Shown here piece by piece: positions 12,157 to 22,855 of a stretch of DNA of 64,000 nt (position 1 is the first letter of the stretch; each line of letters begins with the position of its first letter). The translations under genes and the position numbers were made by a program. The notes under the pieces are model-generated. The model did not search any database. It saw nothing but the letters and a program-made list of their open reading frames with translations, and was not told the DNA's origin. This stretch comes from Pocillopora verrucosa (lineage: Eukaryota; Cnidaria; Anthozoa; Scleractinia; Pocilloporidae): positions 16,258,093-16,322,092 of the forward strand of contig NC_089321.1 in assembly GCF_036669915.1 (NCBI RefSeq). The letters run 5' to 3'.

Positions 12157-12726
12157 AAAATCCGTACCCTGGGCCTACACACGACGTTGTGTTTCTAATG
12201 GACACATCTGATGTTAGCAGATCCGATTTCTACCAAGAGATCCTCTTTGTGAAATCTTTAGCCAGGGAACTGAGTGTAACTGCATCTGAATTTCAAAAGG
12301 CTGTTGTCAGCTACGGAAACAAATATTCGCAAGTAGTGCGTTTTGACAGTTATGACTCTCTTAGGGATTTCTACACTGCCATCGACGCCAGTGTCTATCA
12401 AGCTGGAGCGAGAAGAATGGATAGAGCATTTGAGGCGGCGTCGATGATTTTGTCATCAAGAAACCCAGCATCAAAGAAAACAGTAGTTCTTCTGACCGGC
12501 GGTAGCAACTCTAGGGAGGCTGACCCCAACTCTCTTGCACGTTCAGTTCAACCTTTGTTCAAAATGGAAGCAACTGTTATAGTCTTGGCATTCGGCAACA
12601 GATACGATGTTCAAGAACTTCTTCCAACTGTGAAACACCCGAAAGATGTTCGCCCAGTGCCGCAAGCTTATGATCTTGTCCGATACGTCAGCGAAATTTC
12701 AAAGCGCATCATTAACGGTCCCGATG
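12157..12726 (+). CDS. VWA domain A12 exon
   Basis: A complete VWA exon, phase 1-1, with acceptor tttcag. Two in-phase donors are possible, gtcccg at 12718 and gtacgt at 12727; the latter is the better consensus and is used here. Strand 1 is HDVVFLMDTSDVSR. The MIDAS loop is one residue short, so DxSxS cannot form. Loop 2 is AGARRMDRAF and loop 3 is LTGGSN. Confidence 0.87.
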
Positions 12727-13259
12727 GTACGTATAGTGTAGATTGTCTTACTTTTTATGCACCATTTGCTATCATTACAGATAATGGCTTACAAGTCAAC
12801 CGTGTAGCGATGTCAAACCGGTGTATTTATTTTTTGCAGGTTTACTTTTTTATTACCCATCTTCGGAGATCCACACGTAGCTTTCGAAGATAGCGACCTT
12901 TCTTCCTTCATTTAATTAACTGAAATAATTATTTTCATGTAAAAAAATATAATAATAACAGGCTATATGTTCCAGCATTGCCAATCAATCAAATAGAACA
13001 AACCTTTGAGAGTTGCGCCAAAACCGCTCCAATCGAAGATGAAGAATAAATTTTAACTTCGTATGGCAAATTGCTTTTGCGGAAAACTTGACAAATATGA
13101 GCAACTGTTCAATCATTTTTCCACGCGTGATTTGTCTTCCTCTGTTTAAAAATCTCATTCTTCTTCGAAAATTAGCGATACTTATAATCATGAATTATTT
13201 TCTTTGTTGTTTATAACCGATGTTCATGTACTCTCCCTTTTAATGGAAAACTGTTTCAG

Positions 13260-13823
13260 AGCCCAAGACACCAAAAATGGATGCCGATATCCTATTCATC
13301 ATGGATTCTTCTTACGAAGTCAATCAAGAGGAGTACAAATCTGAGAAAGACTTCATCAAGTCTCTTATTCGAAGCCTGAACGTGTCGTTGGATACATCTC
13401 GTGCGGCCTTGATTTCCTACGGTGATTTGGGGTCACTAAACTCCCGTTTCATTGGCCTTAAAAGCCTTTCTGACTTTGACAAGTTGGTTGACAATGCTAC
13501 GTACGTTGGCGGAGAAAGAAGGATTGACAGAGCCCTGGAAAAATCGACACAAATTCTGAACGAAGCAAGAGCCGGATCGTCCAAGTTTGTGATATTCCTC
13601 ACTGGTGGAAGACAAGCAAGTAGCGGAAAGCCTCTTGACGAAGTGGTAGGACCGCTTCGCGAAAACGGTGTCAAAACGTATGTAATTACTATTGGAAAGA
13701 AATCAGATGCGCAGGAATTGAGACCACTTGTCGCCTCTCCAGAAGATTTGGTTTCATTACTTTCATTTAAGGAGTTAAATTCTCAGATATCAAAGATTGC
13801 AAGACACATAAGTGAGAAAGCAG
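13260..13823 (+). CDS. VWA domain A13 exon
   Basis: A complete VWA exon, phase 1-1, with acceptor tttcag and donor gtaaat. ADILFIMDSSYEVN starts the fold. Loop 2 is GGERRIDRAL and loop 3 is LTGGRQ. An NVS sequon lies after helix 1. An ATG at 13277 just inside the exon is an ordinary linker methionine and not a start. Confidence 0.9.
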
Positions 13824-14394
13824 GTAAATAAGAGGCAAAACATTAATGATAAAACGCAAGTGGTAGTTTCTGTATACGTTTCGATACACTTTTTCCACCA
13901 TCATAAGTGGTACTGAGACAAAATCAACTATCCAAAAGATAATTTAAAAACGTAAATATATGCCATTTTCTACGGTGTAATCTAAATAAAACCTTGTCAT
14001 TGTTCGATAGAAATTCATTTAAATCTTTCAGTTTCATAGAGCTCCTATTCGAGTGTATTTTCCTTCTGTTCCATTGCAATTGGGATAAATTCGTGTTATT
14101 ACGTGTTATTATGAGTTATTACACTTGTTGGAAAGCGTAGCAATCAATTTCTTCTATCAATCTCATTATTCTTTTTTAATATGGATACGCCATCCCAAAT
14201 CTTTTACCGTCTGCCATAAAATATGGTGAACACTCCCTTCCTTCTCAGGACAATTAAAAAAGGGAAGTTGAATTAGTATTTATGAGCATGGTATCACAAC
14301 GCTGAGGTATAGCGCCAAACTATTGGTAGGTCTCATATTTCAAATAGTGACAATTCAAATTCGTTATGTCTCCTTCTTCTCCATTTCGTTTCAG
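13824..14394 (+). other. Intron A13-A14 with a 10-bp tandem triplet
   Basis: This 571-nt AT-rich intron contains three near-perfect tandem copies of a 10-bp unit (CGTGTTATTA) at 14092-14121. Nothing else was recognised. Confidence 0.6.
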
Positions 14395-14952
14395 TTTGCT
14401 TGAGACCAGATTACATCTTAGACGTCGTTTTCCTCATGGACACATCAACTGAAGTCGACGATCTGAGCTTAGACAAGGAAAAGGCATTTGTCAAGTTACT
14501 GGCTAAGTGCCTTAATGTCTCACCAGGGAAATCGCGAGCTTCTGTGATCACATTTGGTACCATTACTTCTCGTGAAATTGATTTTAACAGTTATGAAAGT
14601 ACACAAGCATTTGAATCGTTAGTAGACCGCATATCATCCATAGGCGGAGACCGTAGGATAGATAAGGCCCTCGAAGCTGCAGCAGAGGTTGTTGAAAACT
14701 CACCTCCCTCCGTCCCCAAATTGGTTGTTCTTTTGACAAGTGGTCCACAACCCGCGAATGCTCTATCTTTCTCTGAGGCTGCAATACCCCTGCACTCAAT
14801 AGGCGCCATGTTTTATGTTGTTTCCATTGCCAATGATCTCGACAAGAAGTATTATGAAGCGCTTGTGGATCACCCATCACAAGTGTCCCAGGCGTCCTCT
14901 TTTGGATCACTGAACTATGTTTTGCCAAAAGTGACACAAGGGGTGGAACAGG
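14395..14952 (+). CDS. VWA domain A14 exon
   Basis: A complete VWA exon, phase 1-1, with acceptor tttcag and donor gtgagt. The linker VCLRPDY contains a lone cysteine in the entry position, but there is no partner at the C-terminus (VTQGVEQG). Strand 1 is LDVVFLMDTSTEVD, loop 2 is GGDRRIDKAL and loop 3 is LTSGPQ. An NVS sequon follows helix 1. The unpaired cysteine may be the last trace of the ancestral bracket. Confidence 0.9.
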
Positions 14953-15229
14953 GTGAGTTATAATTTTCTTAAAGTTTGAAGAGGATGTGTTTAGTTTAGC
15001 ACAAAGTGATATTTCGATTGACATTCGTGTACGTTACTGCTTATTTTTGGGAAGAAGGTACTACATAAAGTTGGTAACTTCATCATTTAATGCGTCTTTG
15101 CTATGAATACTTTTGACAGTATACCGCGCTCAGAGTTTTTAGAAGTGTTGAAGCCTTAATTGCTAAAGAGGTTTTAAGCGATCCCATAACACACCGTCAT
15201 GCTAAAAACAAGGCTTTTTCTTCTTGAAG

Positions 15230-15484
15230 GTGCCAGTAGCCGAATGCATTTGAATGCTGACGTTGTATTTCTGATGGACGCCTCCACGGCGGAGAACACA
15301 AGATATTTTCAAAGTCAGAAGGACCTCATCAAATCAATAGCAAGGAGTATTGGAAGTTCACCTGCTAAACTGCGTGCAAGCTTGGTCATATACAGTTCTT
15401 CTGCAACTGTGTTAGCAGGTCTGAATTCTTATACTAACTTGCAGAGATTTGAAGTAGACGTTGACAGGGCGCCATATCTCAGAG
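15230..15484 (+). CDS. VWA domain A15, first of two exons
   Basis: The N-terminal half of a VWA domain has acceptor tgaag and donor gtatgt, with phase 1 at both ends. The strand is ADVVFLMDASTAEN. The exon stops at YLRG, just before the loop-2 basic motif, and continues in 15b as TRRMDFAL. The internal intron is unusual because most sister domains are intronless. A Met at 15199 is intronic. Confidence 0.85.
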
Positions 15485-15570
15485 GTATGTATTGCCATGT
15501 GCATGAAATTTATAAACGAAATAACAATGGGTGGTAATAAGCATCTTAAATGATAGGACGCGTGAATGAA

Positions 15571-16140
15571 AGTCTGATGAACTGACTCATGAGCTGCCTG
15601 ACATACGGACTGACTTGCACATCCACTGACGGAATGACTGACTGGCTGTTTAATTTAGTTTTATGGACTGAGTTGATATTGTAAATTGGCCACCGTTAAT
15701 ACTTGCTAAGCCCTTCATCTATTTGCTCCAACGAAGGGCTAACGCTCGAAACGTCAGCTTCAAAAGTTCTCTACGATGACCAATTTACATAACAACTCAG
15801 GTAATCAACCAAATTTCCTGTTAAACCCCAACCGACGCCGCACCACAGTTTCTTTAGAAACTTTCTCTCTTTATCCATATGGACCATTTGACTGGCTGAT
15901 TTATTCACTGACTGATAGATTAAATGACGGACTGATTGACGACCGAACTGACTGATTGACTCATTGACTAACTGACTAACTGACTAACTGACTAACTGAC
16001 TGACTTACTGACTGGCTGACTGACTGACTGACTGAATAACCTGTTCAATAACTGACTGATTCACTAACTATGAAACCTAGTTACTGGTTAGGATTGAATT
16101 TCTGGTTGACTGACCGACTGACTACCCGATTTACTAACTA
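15571..16140 (+). repeat. Degenerate ACTG/CTGA tetranucleotide array
   Basis: Runs of CTGA-type 4-bp repeats occupy 15571-15655 and 15886-16140. They are purest around 15950-16035, where GACT/AACT units follow one another. The middle is interrupted by a retroelement remnant, so the two parts were probably one array before the insertion. Confidence 0.75.
15667..15866 (+). mobile_element. Penelope-like terminal-repeat remnant in the tetranucleotide array
   Basis: This remnant begins at an ACTGAGTTGATATTGTAAAT arm, contains a hammerhead-like core at 15725-15758 (stem II, GAAACGTC and the flanking AGC are intact, but the CTGACGA box is altered), and ends with GCACCACAGTTTCTTTAGAA, the same end as the 42.5-kb element. 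It is non-coding and flanked on both sides by GACTGGCTG. Confidence 0.7.
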
Positions 16141-16313
16141 ACTCACAAATTGCTAAGCCGAATACCGTCCAATACATTCTTTAAGTCTACATTTTGTATC
16201 GCGTTCTTTCACCTTTTTGCAAAAATTTAAACTCACGTTATCACAATTCTGTTTAAATTGGAACTTCTTTTACCTGATTGTTGTCTTTGTTTGTTTATTC
16301 CTAATTTTTTTAG

Positions 16314-16631
16314 GCACAAGGCGAATGGACTTTGCTCTTGCAGCCGCTGCCCTACAGCTGTCGCAATCGAGACCAAACGCCGCGAAGATTGTCATTCTGA
16401 TCACTACCGGACTACAGGCTCAAGTGGTTGGCATGACACCTTTAGATGAGGCATCCAAACCATTACGCGAAGCTAACGCTAACATATTTGTGATTGGCAT
16501 CGGTAAACAGCCCGACCTCCGAGAGCTTGTCCCCGTCACGAACAATCCTGTCAAGATCATTCCAACCCCAGACAGGGTCATCGTTAACCTACATTTGTGG
16601 TTAAGGCAACTGAGACAGCAGGTCAACAACG
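16314..16631 (+). CDS. VWA domain A15, second of two exons
   Basis: The acceptor is ttttag after a good T-rich tract; the donor is gtatga, phase 1-1. Joined to 15a it gives a VWA of normal length (191 residues), with loop 2 RGTRRMDFAL and loop 3 ITTGLQ. The rest of the fold is typical (ANIFVIGIGKQPDLRELV). There is no MIDAS Asp in loop 3 and no closing cysteine. Confidence 0.87.
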
Positions 16632-17161
16632 GTATGAGGACAGTTTAAATGAACTTTATCGAATATCGAATTATTTTATGAGGTCGAGTAGCTCCATAGA
16701 TTGGTTCTTCGTCCACTGATCTCGAATTGGTGGGAAATTTATTCGGTTTCTGTTTCTATGTACATATATGTATTAATGTTCGTACGGCCCCGCGCACGCA
16801 ATCCCACTGAATGCCCTGGTGACAGCTGACGTGTATAGGGCTGGATTTTTTTATGTGAGCCGTGAGCCTTCCGCCCCTGCACTCACAAGGCTCTTTTGCA
16901 TTTTCCGAAATGTTGATTGAAGTTGTGGATTTCACCTTGAAATAGAAAAGATGTGAAAATCAATCAGGGTTCTGGATGAAATATGAGTTTTTGACTCGGA
17001 AAAAAGAGAGTTTTCCTTTTTTTGTAGAACCTTGTTGGTACTTTTCCAGTGCGCGCCCTTCTAATGTATGCAGTTATACTTCTTTTCAGGCTAAAACAAA
17101 AGTTTCCGAATTTTTAATACTTAGTTTTCATATAATAAAATGCTTATTTCCTTCCTCGTAG

Positions 17162-17731
17162 AAAAAGAATCACCACTCATATACAAGGCAGATCTCATAT
17201 TTCTTTTGGACTCGTCCAACGATGTCAGCACTAAAGTTTTCAAAGAACAGAAAGACTTCATCAAGTCAATCGTTGGAAAATTCCTTATCGCATCGAACAA
17301 AACCAGGGTGGCGGTGGTTAGGTACAGCTCTAGAGCTTCATCTGTTATTACTTTCAGCACCTTTGATAACCTTCTCGATCTGGTTAGAGACATTGATAGC
17401 ATTCGGTACATTGGTGGTATCAGGCGAATGGATGCAGCCCTTAAAGAAGCCAACAAACTTCGAGAAACAGCTCGATCAGACGTCCCGATCTATGTTATAT
17501 TTCTGACGGCTGGGCGTCAAGCATCGACAGCAGTTACTACTCCACTCGACAGGGCGGCACAACCAATACTTGACTCCACCGCACGTATGTTTGTTGTGGG
17601 CATTGGCTCTCGTCCCGAGGAGATGGAATTATTTTCCATGGTGGAACGCAGTAGAGATGTCTTTAGGTTTCCCTCAGAGAAAATGAAAGAAGAAGTTCCC
17701 TTGTTTGTGATTAACATGGCTTCCCAAACAG
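17162..17731 (+). CDS. VWA domain A16 exon
   Basis: A complete VWA exon, phase 1-1, with acceptor tcgtag and donor gtatac. ADLIFLLDSSNDVS starts the fold. Loop 2 is GGIRRMDAAL and loop 3 is LTAGRQ. The second half (PLDRAAQPILDSTARMFVVGIG) is typical. The Met codon at 17140 lies in the intron. Confidence 0.9.
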
Positions 17732-18479
17732 GTATACATGGACTAAAACATGTAGGCATAATCTATATACTATTGTGATGATTTTAGGTGCTCTTAGCGC
17801 AGGATTGCGCAAATAATTGAACAACTAACAACTGATAAAACCCCGAAAATCTGAACGTAAGTCGGAGCCATTTTAACAGTACTCCTGCTCACCGCTTCAG
17901 GGTTTCGTGGATAACACGGAAGTATCAGTACGATCTGCAAGTAAGAGTTTCGCCGCCCTTATTGTATCCTGAAAGCAGTCACGTTGCTTCTAAGTCTTTT
18001 GCCTCATCGTAGTTTCACGACAGAAAATTGGTTAAGAATGCTACCTCATTTTTCAACTGCACTTTTACCTTTTAAAAGTTTTTGAACCTAGCCTTCATTA
18101 GATATTTCACAACTATTTACCGAAGTGGAAATGGCCAGAGGTAAATATTCACCGTTAGCCACCGACGCTAAGGTCAATATTTGTTTTAGTATATACTAAA
18201 ACGGTGAGATAATATAGCTCATAGAAAATTTTTAATTAATCTATTTCTGAAACGATTGCAATATTTACGGGTGCAAATCCCACGTGAGTTTCTCGGAGGT
18301 GAATAGCAAAAGAGATTCGTGGTTTGAGCAGCCAGTTAAAGTGTGCCTTCAAGGCTATCAACTGTTTTAGTATCTACTAAATATATATGAAGTACTATGA
18401 GGTTGACGCACTCACTTGAGTGTCAGGGAACATTTACAGTTCATCCAGAAATCAAAGATGTACTTGCTTCTATTTACAG
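17732..18479 (+). other. Intron A16-A17
   Basis: This 748-nt intron contains a possible small mobile element at 18181-18385. The remainder is unremarkable. Confidence 0.6.
18181..18385. repeat. Possible short non-autonomous element with palindromic ends
   Basis: A perfect 18-bp palindrome (TTTTAGTATATACTAAAA, 18184-18201) and a near copy of it at about 18364-18382 flank about 160 bp. Two copies of the same palindrome at this spacing suggest the ends of a small DNA-transposon derivative. There is no coding sequence, and I cannot name the family. Confidence 0.4.
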
Positions 18480-19046
18480 GTGCAACAGTTCCGAGAGACT
18501 TTAAAGCTGATATTCTGTTCCTGGTAGACTCCTCCCAGACCATAAGCAAGAGAAAGTTCCTACAAGAACTTGAATTTGTCAAGGCATTCGCTCGCAAGTT
18601 TGATGTCTCTCCTGAGAAGTCACGCGTTGGCGTTATAACTTTCGGTAACACTCCGATTCTCAGCATTCGATTTGAAGATTATGGCAACATATTATCGTTT
18701 TCAGAAGGAGTTAACCGTGTTCCTTATCAGGGAGGACAGAAAAGTCTGAACAACGCGTTGGTATTTGCAGCAAGAGTTCTAGATCTATCTAAGACGCGAC
18801 CAAAAGCTGATAAAATCCTGGTATTACTAACAGATGGCCAGCAGCCTCTTGGTTACGACCCAAAAGAGGGGTCCGTTGAAGCGCTGCGTCAACTAGGGGT
18901 GCACATCAATGTCATCGGAGCTGGAGGAAATGTCTCAATGCAAGAACTAAGAAAATTGACGTTAAGTCCTGATGATTTGTTTTACTCGAGGACGTTCGAT
19001 GCTTTGATTCTTCAAGCTCCTATTGTTTTCAAACGCACAATGAACG
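18480..19046 (+). CDS. VWA domain A17 exon
   Basis: A complete VWA exon, phase 1-1, with acceptor ttacag and donor gtaggt. The strand is ADILFLVDSSQTIS. Loop 3 keeps the canonical LTDG with its Asp, but loop 2 is GGQKSLNNAL, which has lost both the Thr and the basic RRxD form. It is therefore intermediate between the canonical and gene-A types. There are no bracket cysteines. Confidence 0.9.
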
Positions 19047-19461
19047 GTAGGTTTACCATTGAGACTTTTGGGCTATTGTGGTTTCAAAATGTTTATGAAG
19101 GCTCTATTTTATTACTCCTTATAAAAGAACTAGAAAAATGTAGCCGAGGTATAGTAACTGTTGTCACGGCTTGCATTCATTATCGAGATTTCATTTCGAT
19201 GGTCATGTGGCCGTGAAAACTACGGCAAGATGAATCTTACGTCAACACGCCTCAATAAAGGAGGAAAAAAATGTTCTATTTATGATAATCTTGCTCTGTT
19301 TGGGACGGATTGCTTTCGCCGAAGTACGGCCGGAGTACGACCCCTAGCAAAAGGTTTAGAAGTTTCTTCTTTATTTTATCTGTATATAAAGGGAAAAGTT
19401 TATTTCTTGATCGCCAAGGGTATGGTTTTCTTTATCCTTTTATATTGCCATGTTTTGACAG

Positions 19462-19733
19462 TTGTGCTATCGCATCACCAACTTCAACATGGCGTTTTCC
19501 TTCTCGAGTCATCACTCTTTCGCACTAAAGGCGAGTTTGAAAGCCAGATCAATTTCGTCAAGTCAATAGCTAAACGTCTTCAGGTGTCCCCAACCGGAAC
19601 ACGTGCTGGTGTCATTCTATATGGTGATGAACCCAAGCTGAGTATAGGCCTAAATGATTACAGTACCCTTCCGGAATTGTACAATTTATTGGATAATCTC
19701 GCTCATGAAAGTGGAGGCCGTCAACTCCATAAG
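19462..19733 (+). CDS. VWA domain A18, first of two exons
   Basis: The acceptor is ttgacag; the donor is gtaaat, entering in phase 1 and leaving in phase 0. Strand 1 is HGVFLLESSLFRT, so even the first MIDAS Asp has become Glu. The exon ends at GGRQLHK, within loop 2. This is the most eroded MIDAS in the gene. A long upstream open frame from 19161 is intronic. Confidence 0.82.
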
Positions 19734-20248
19734 GTAAATAACTAAGTACCAGTAGGAATTATATTGTATAATTGAGAAAGTGAATTGAAGTAGAAATGAA
19801 ATACTCGGAATCGTGGGAGGTTTTGGAAAAATAATGGGAAACTTAATGGGAAAGCTATTTACTCCAGGTTATTTAACAGACAAAATGGCGGACCCATGGC
19901 CTGGCAGGGATTAAAATCGCGTCTCCAGTGTTCGAACCAAAATTCATCTAGGGAAAGTTATTCCACCTGACAGGGCTACCCTACCTGCCGTGGAGGGATG
20001 TATCACTCAACAAGTTTGTAGCTCCAATTTAAACCAAAAAAAAATGAATAAGCTCGACAGGGCAACTCGGGTGGAAGTGGTTTCCTTGGCAACCCGAGAG
20101 CGTGTAAATGAACCTCAGACAAAGCCTTAAATTTGCAGTCTGCTACCCGTCATTTAAAATGACGCTTAGGTCAAGGAAACCTGTGACTATTCTAGTGTGC
20201 AATCCGTGCTGAAAATAACACAACTTTCACATTTTTCTTTCTTAAAAG

Positions 20249-20531
20249 GCGCTAACATTAGCCGGGGAAACTCTTCAGAAATCGCCTCAGGAAATACCTA
20301 AGTTCGTTGTCGTCATTCTAGAGGGTCAACAGTACTCTTCAGGCTCATTATTATTACGTGATGCAGTCAAGCCTCTTCAAGCCCTTGGGGTCACTATCTA
20401 TGTTGTTGGAATTGGAGAAAAGCTGAACAGGCAAGAACTCTACACCATGGTACAGACCTCCCGATACATTATACAGGTGCCGCGTTTTACCGAACTGTTA
20501 CGCCAGATGGAGTTCATTGCATATCGCATAG
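20249..20531 (+). CDS. VWA domain A18, second of two exons
   Basis: There is no Met, so the exon was found by frame and homology. The acceptor is cttaaaag, with phase 0 in and phase 1 out (gtaaga). It reads ALTLAGETLQKSPQEIPKF, then VVVILEGQQ, where loop 3 has lost a residue and the Asp, then IYVVGIGEKLNRQELY and a final helix. Joined to 18a it completes a 185-residue VWA without bracket cysteines. Confidence 0.82.
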
Positions 20532-22050
20532 GTAAGACAAAAGCTATGCCCATTAAATTGTATATCGAGAAACTTGGTTTTAATCTATAAACTACGGTGT
20601 TGTTCAAGGATTTCCAGCCTAGAGAAAAGCCGTAATAACACAAGTAAAAAAATACGATATTTTATCACGTGTGTTTGATATCGCCAATCAGCTGCTGACA
20701 CGTCACTTGCCTTTCGCGCCAATCAATCAGGTTGATGAATGAACGGCAAAACCCTCACTGTTCTAAATCCATGGTTGTTTGTCGAAATTTTCTCGGATAA
20801 TGGCTCCTAAAATATCGAAAATCCGTTCCGCTTACACACTGTGACGTTTAAAATTTCCTAGAACGAGAAGAAAACCGAAATAGGAAAAGAAAAACCGAAC
20901 GTTACGTATTGAGTGGCTTTGTTGATGGCATTTCTCGCGGCTGAGAATTTGCCACACGCCGATTTTGGCAGTGTACCTGAAAGATTTCTTCTGTCAGTGA
21001 GGACCAAACCAATAACTGAGAATTCTGTATGTGGAAAATTACGCCCATGGTTTTTTTTTGACTCAACGCATTTTTCTTCTCGGGCCTTTATTCGCTGATA
21101 AAGTCGACTTTTCTTGTCAGTAAAGGGCTATTGTGTTTATTTGATAAACAAAATAATTCATGGTTGCTTGTATACATGAAATTTCTCTTCTCGCGTTCAA
21201 CTCGGAGAGAAATTGCATATCGACATACGCTCATGTATTATTCTCTACTTATCAACTGAATCAATAATATAAATTGGCACCTTAAAATTTCCTAAGCTGC
21301 TGTTTCGAGCGTAAGCCCTTCGCTCTGACAAAGCCATGGGCTAACATTCGAAACGTCAGCTTTAGAAAATTTCAATTTACATTATCAACTCAGTTGGTAA
21401 AACCGATTATCTTATAACACCCCACCCCCCCCCCCCCCCTTCAGTTTCTTTAGCAACTTATCCCCTTTACTGGTAAATCTACCGACCACTGGACCTCATG
21501 CTTAATTCGAGTGACTGGAGTGACTGAGTCTTATGGAAAACCTGAAAGATTTGCCTGTCAACGCACTTTAGAAAAAAATTAACTGAAAATGACGTTAATT
21601 CAGCTGAGAATTTTTGCCCATATTACGCAGGGATTCTGTCTTACGGTTAGGAATATATAAAAGCATTGTAAATCTTAAAAAGGACTTGTCTGGTTTTGAC
21701 CATTTTTTTTGCGTCTCAGGGAAAGATAAGGGATCTTCCTTGCAATTGACCCGTGGACTCTGACGGCTAACGACTCAGCTGCTAATACAAAGACGCTACT
21801 TAAAATTCCTTCCTGATTGCAGGCCTATCCTTTATAGCATGTGTAAACAGCGCTTAAGGCATTAGTCTGCCACCCCCCGACCTGCTTCCTGCCACGAGCC
21901 CGATCTACTTGACTCAACGTACCCTCTTTATAAAAGAATACGAGAAAGGAAGTAACAAGGGGCCTTTTAATAGAAATTTTAAATACGTTTACCTTTACAT
22001 GAATCACTTTGGAAACTGAGTTCACGTTTTTTTTTTTAATTTCTTCAAAG
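20532..22050 (+). other. Intron A18-A19
   Basis: At 1.5 kb this is the longest gene-A intron in the window. It holds a Penelope-like remnant at 21250-21465 containing a C14 run. Nothing else was recognised. Confidence 0.65.
21250..21465 (+). mobile_element. Penelope-like terminal-repeat remnant
   Basis: A decayed foldback copy begins with an AACTGAATCAATAATATAAA arm, has opposed GCTGTTTCGAGCGTAAGCCC and GGGCTAACATTCGAAACGTC segments, and ends with CAGTTTCTTTAGCAACTTA after a C14 homopolymer. It is non-coding and more diverged than the copy at 40.8-42.6 kb. Confidence 0.65.
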
Positions 22051-22394
22051 AAACGACAATAACAGATCCATGTCACGAGACCCTTGATGTGGGATTTGTA
22101 ATCGATGCATCTGGCAGTGTGGGGATGGACCCGTTTTCGAGAGAGAAGAATTTCGTAAAGCTGGTTTCCAGACGTTTTGCAGCCACATCTCCTAACACGA
22201 GACTTGGTCTCCTGGTGTTCAGTGATACGCCAAAGCTATTCGTCGACTTTGCTGACTACGAAAGTAAAACGATCGAACAATTTCAAGCAAATGTGGCTCA
22301 AGCAACATTCCAAGATGGAAGATCAAGAATAGACCTGGCTTTAAGGGCAGCATCGCAAGATTTCTTTACCAATAGACGGAGTGGAGTTCCAAGG
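22051..22394 (+). CDS. VWA domain A19, first of two exons (canonical MIDAS)
   Basis: The acceptor is cttcaaag, phase 1 in; the exon leaves in phase 0 with donor gtaagt. The linker contains a bracket cysteine (DPCHETLDV). VGFVIDASGSVG is a perfect DxSxS, and loop 2 is DGRSRIDLAL with Ser in the Thr position. The exon ends at RSGVPR, just before the loop-3 strand. It is clearly less diverged from gene B than any other gene-A domain. Confidence 0.88.
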
Positions 22395-22612
22395 GTAAGT
22401 AAGAAAAGTAAAGAAAGTCTTTAAAATAACTTTTTTGACACATCAGTTGTGACTTGGATAATTGTTTCAGGTCTTTTTTGTTAGAACGTGTCTTAATTAA
22501 TGTTTCCACCCATCTTTAATAATTCTTATACCATTGATTCGGTTTTGTACGGTAGTTGCAAATGGTATGATGGTATTCATGCTTAGGCCAATGCTATCAT
22601 TATATCGCCTAG

Positions 22613-22855
22613 GTCTTAATTTTGGTCTCGGATGGACGTCAGTCTGAAGATCCCGGATATTATCCGTTAGCTACCGCTGTAAAACCTCTGCAGGCTCAAC
22701 GGGTGAGAATCGTAGGTGTTGGTTTTGGAGACAGTGTCGACGTTGAGAATTTAAAAGAAATCACTGGAAGCAAAGACCGTATTCTTTTGGATCAAGAGAT
22801 AAACGACATTGATAGACTTCAAATGGAGCTCGTATCAAAAGCTTGCGAAGTCTAA
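22613..22855 (+). CDS. VWA domain A19, second exon, with gene A stop
   Basis: The acceptor is cgcctag, phase 0. It reads VLILVSDGRQ, retaining the loop-3 MIDAS Asp, then RIVGVGFGDSVDVENLKEI, and ends SKACEV with the closing cysteine and TAA at 22853. A19 is thus the only gene-A domain with all three MIDAS loops and a cysteine pair. The protein ends directly after the domain, with no anchor or collagen tail. Confidence 0.88.
   Translation, partial: VLILVSDGRQSEDPGYYPLATAVKPLQAQRVRIVGVGFGDSVDVENLKEITGSKDRILLDQEINDIDRLQMELVSKACEV

Larger units (their letters stand above)
15485..16313 (+). other. Intron inside VWA A15
   Basis: This 829-nt intron splits the A15 domain. It is filled almost entirely with ACTG-type tetranucleotide repeats interrupted by a Penelope-like remnant. 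Confidence 0.75.

Noticed and set aside
14584-15024. A 146-codon minus-strand open frame
   Set aside because: It overlaps VWA exon A14 in antisense and runs on into the intron; no domain and no splice support.
18240-18300. A GGGTGCAAATCCCACG segment resembling a tRNA T-arm
   Set aside because: No matching acceptor or anticodon stem can be placed around it; it lies within a probable short repeat.
19900-19945. A GTGTTCGAACC segment resembling an RNA polymerase III B box
   Set aside because: No A box or tRNA cloverleaf at the required spacing.
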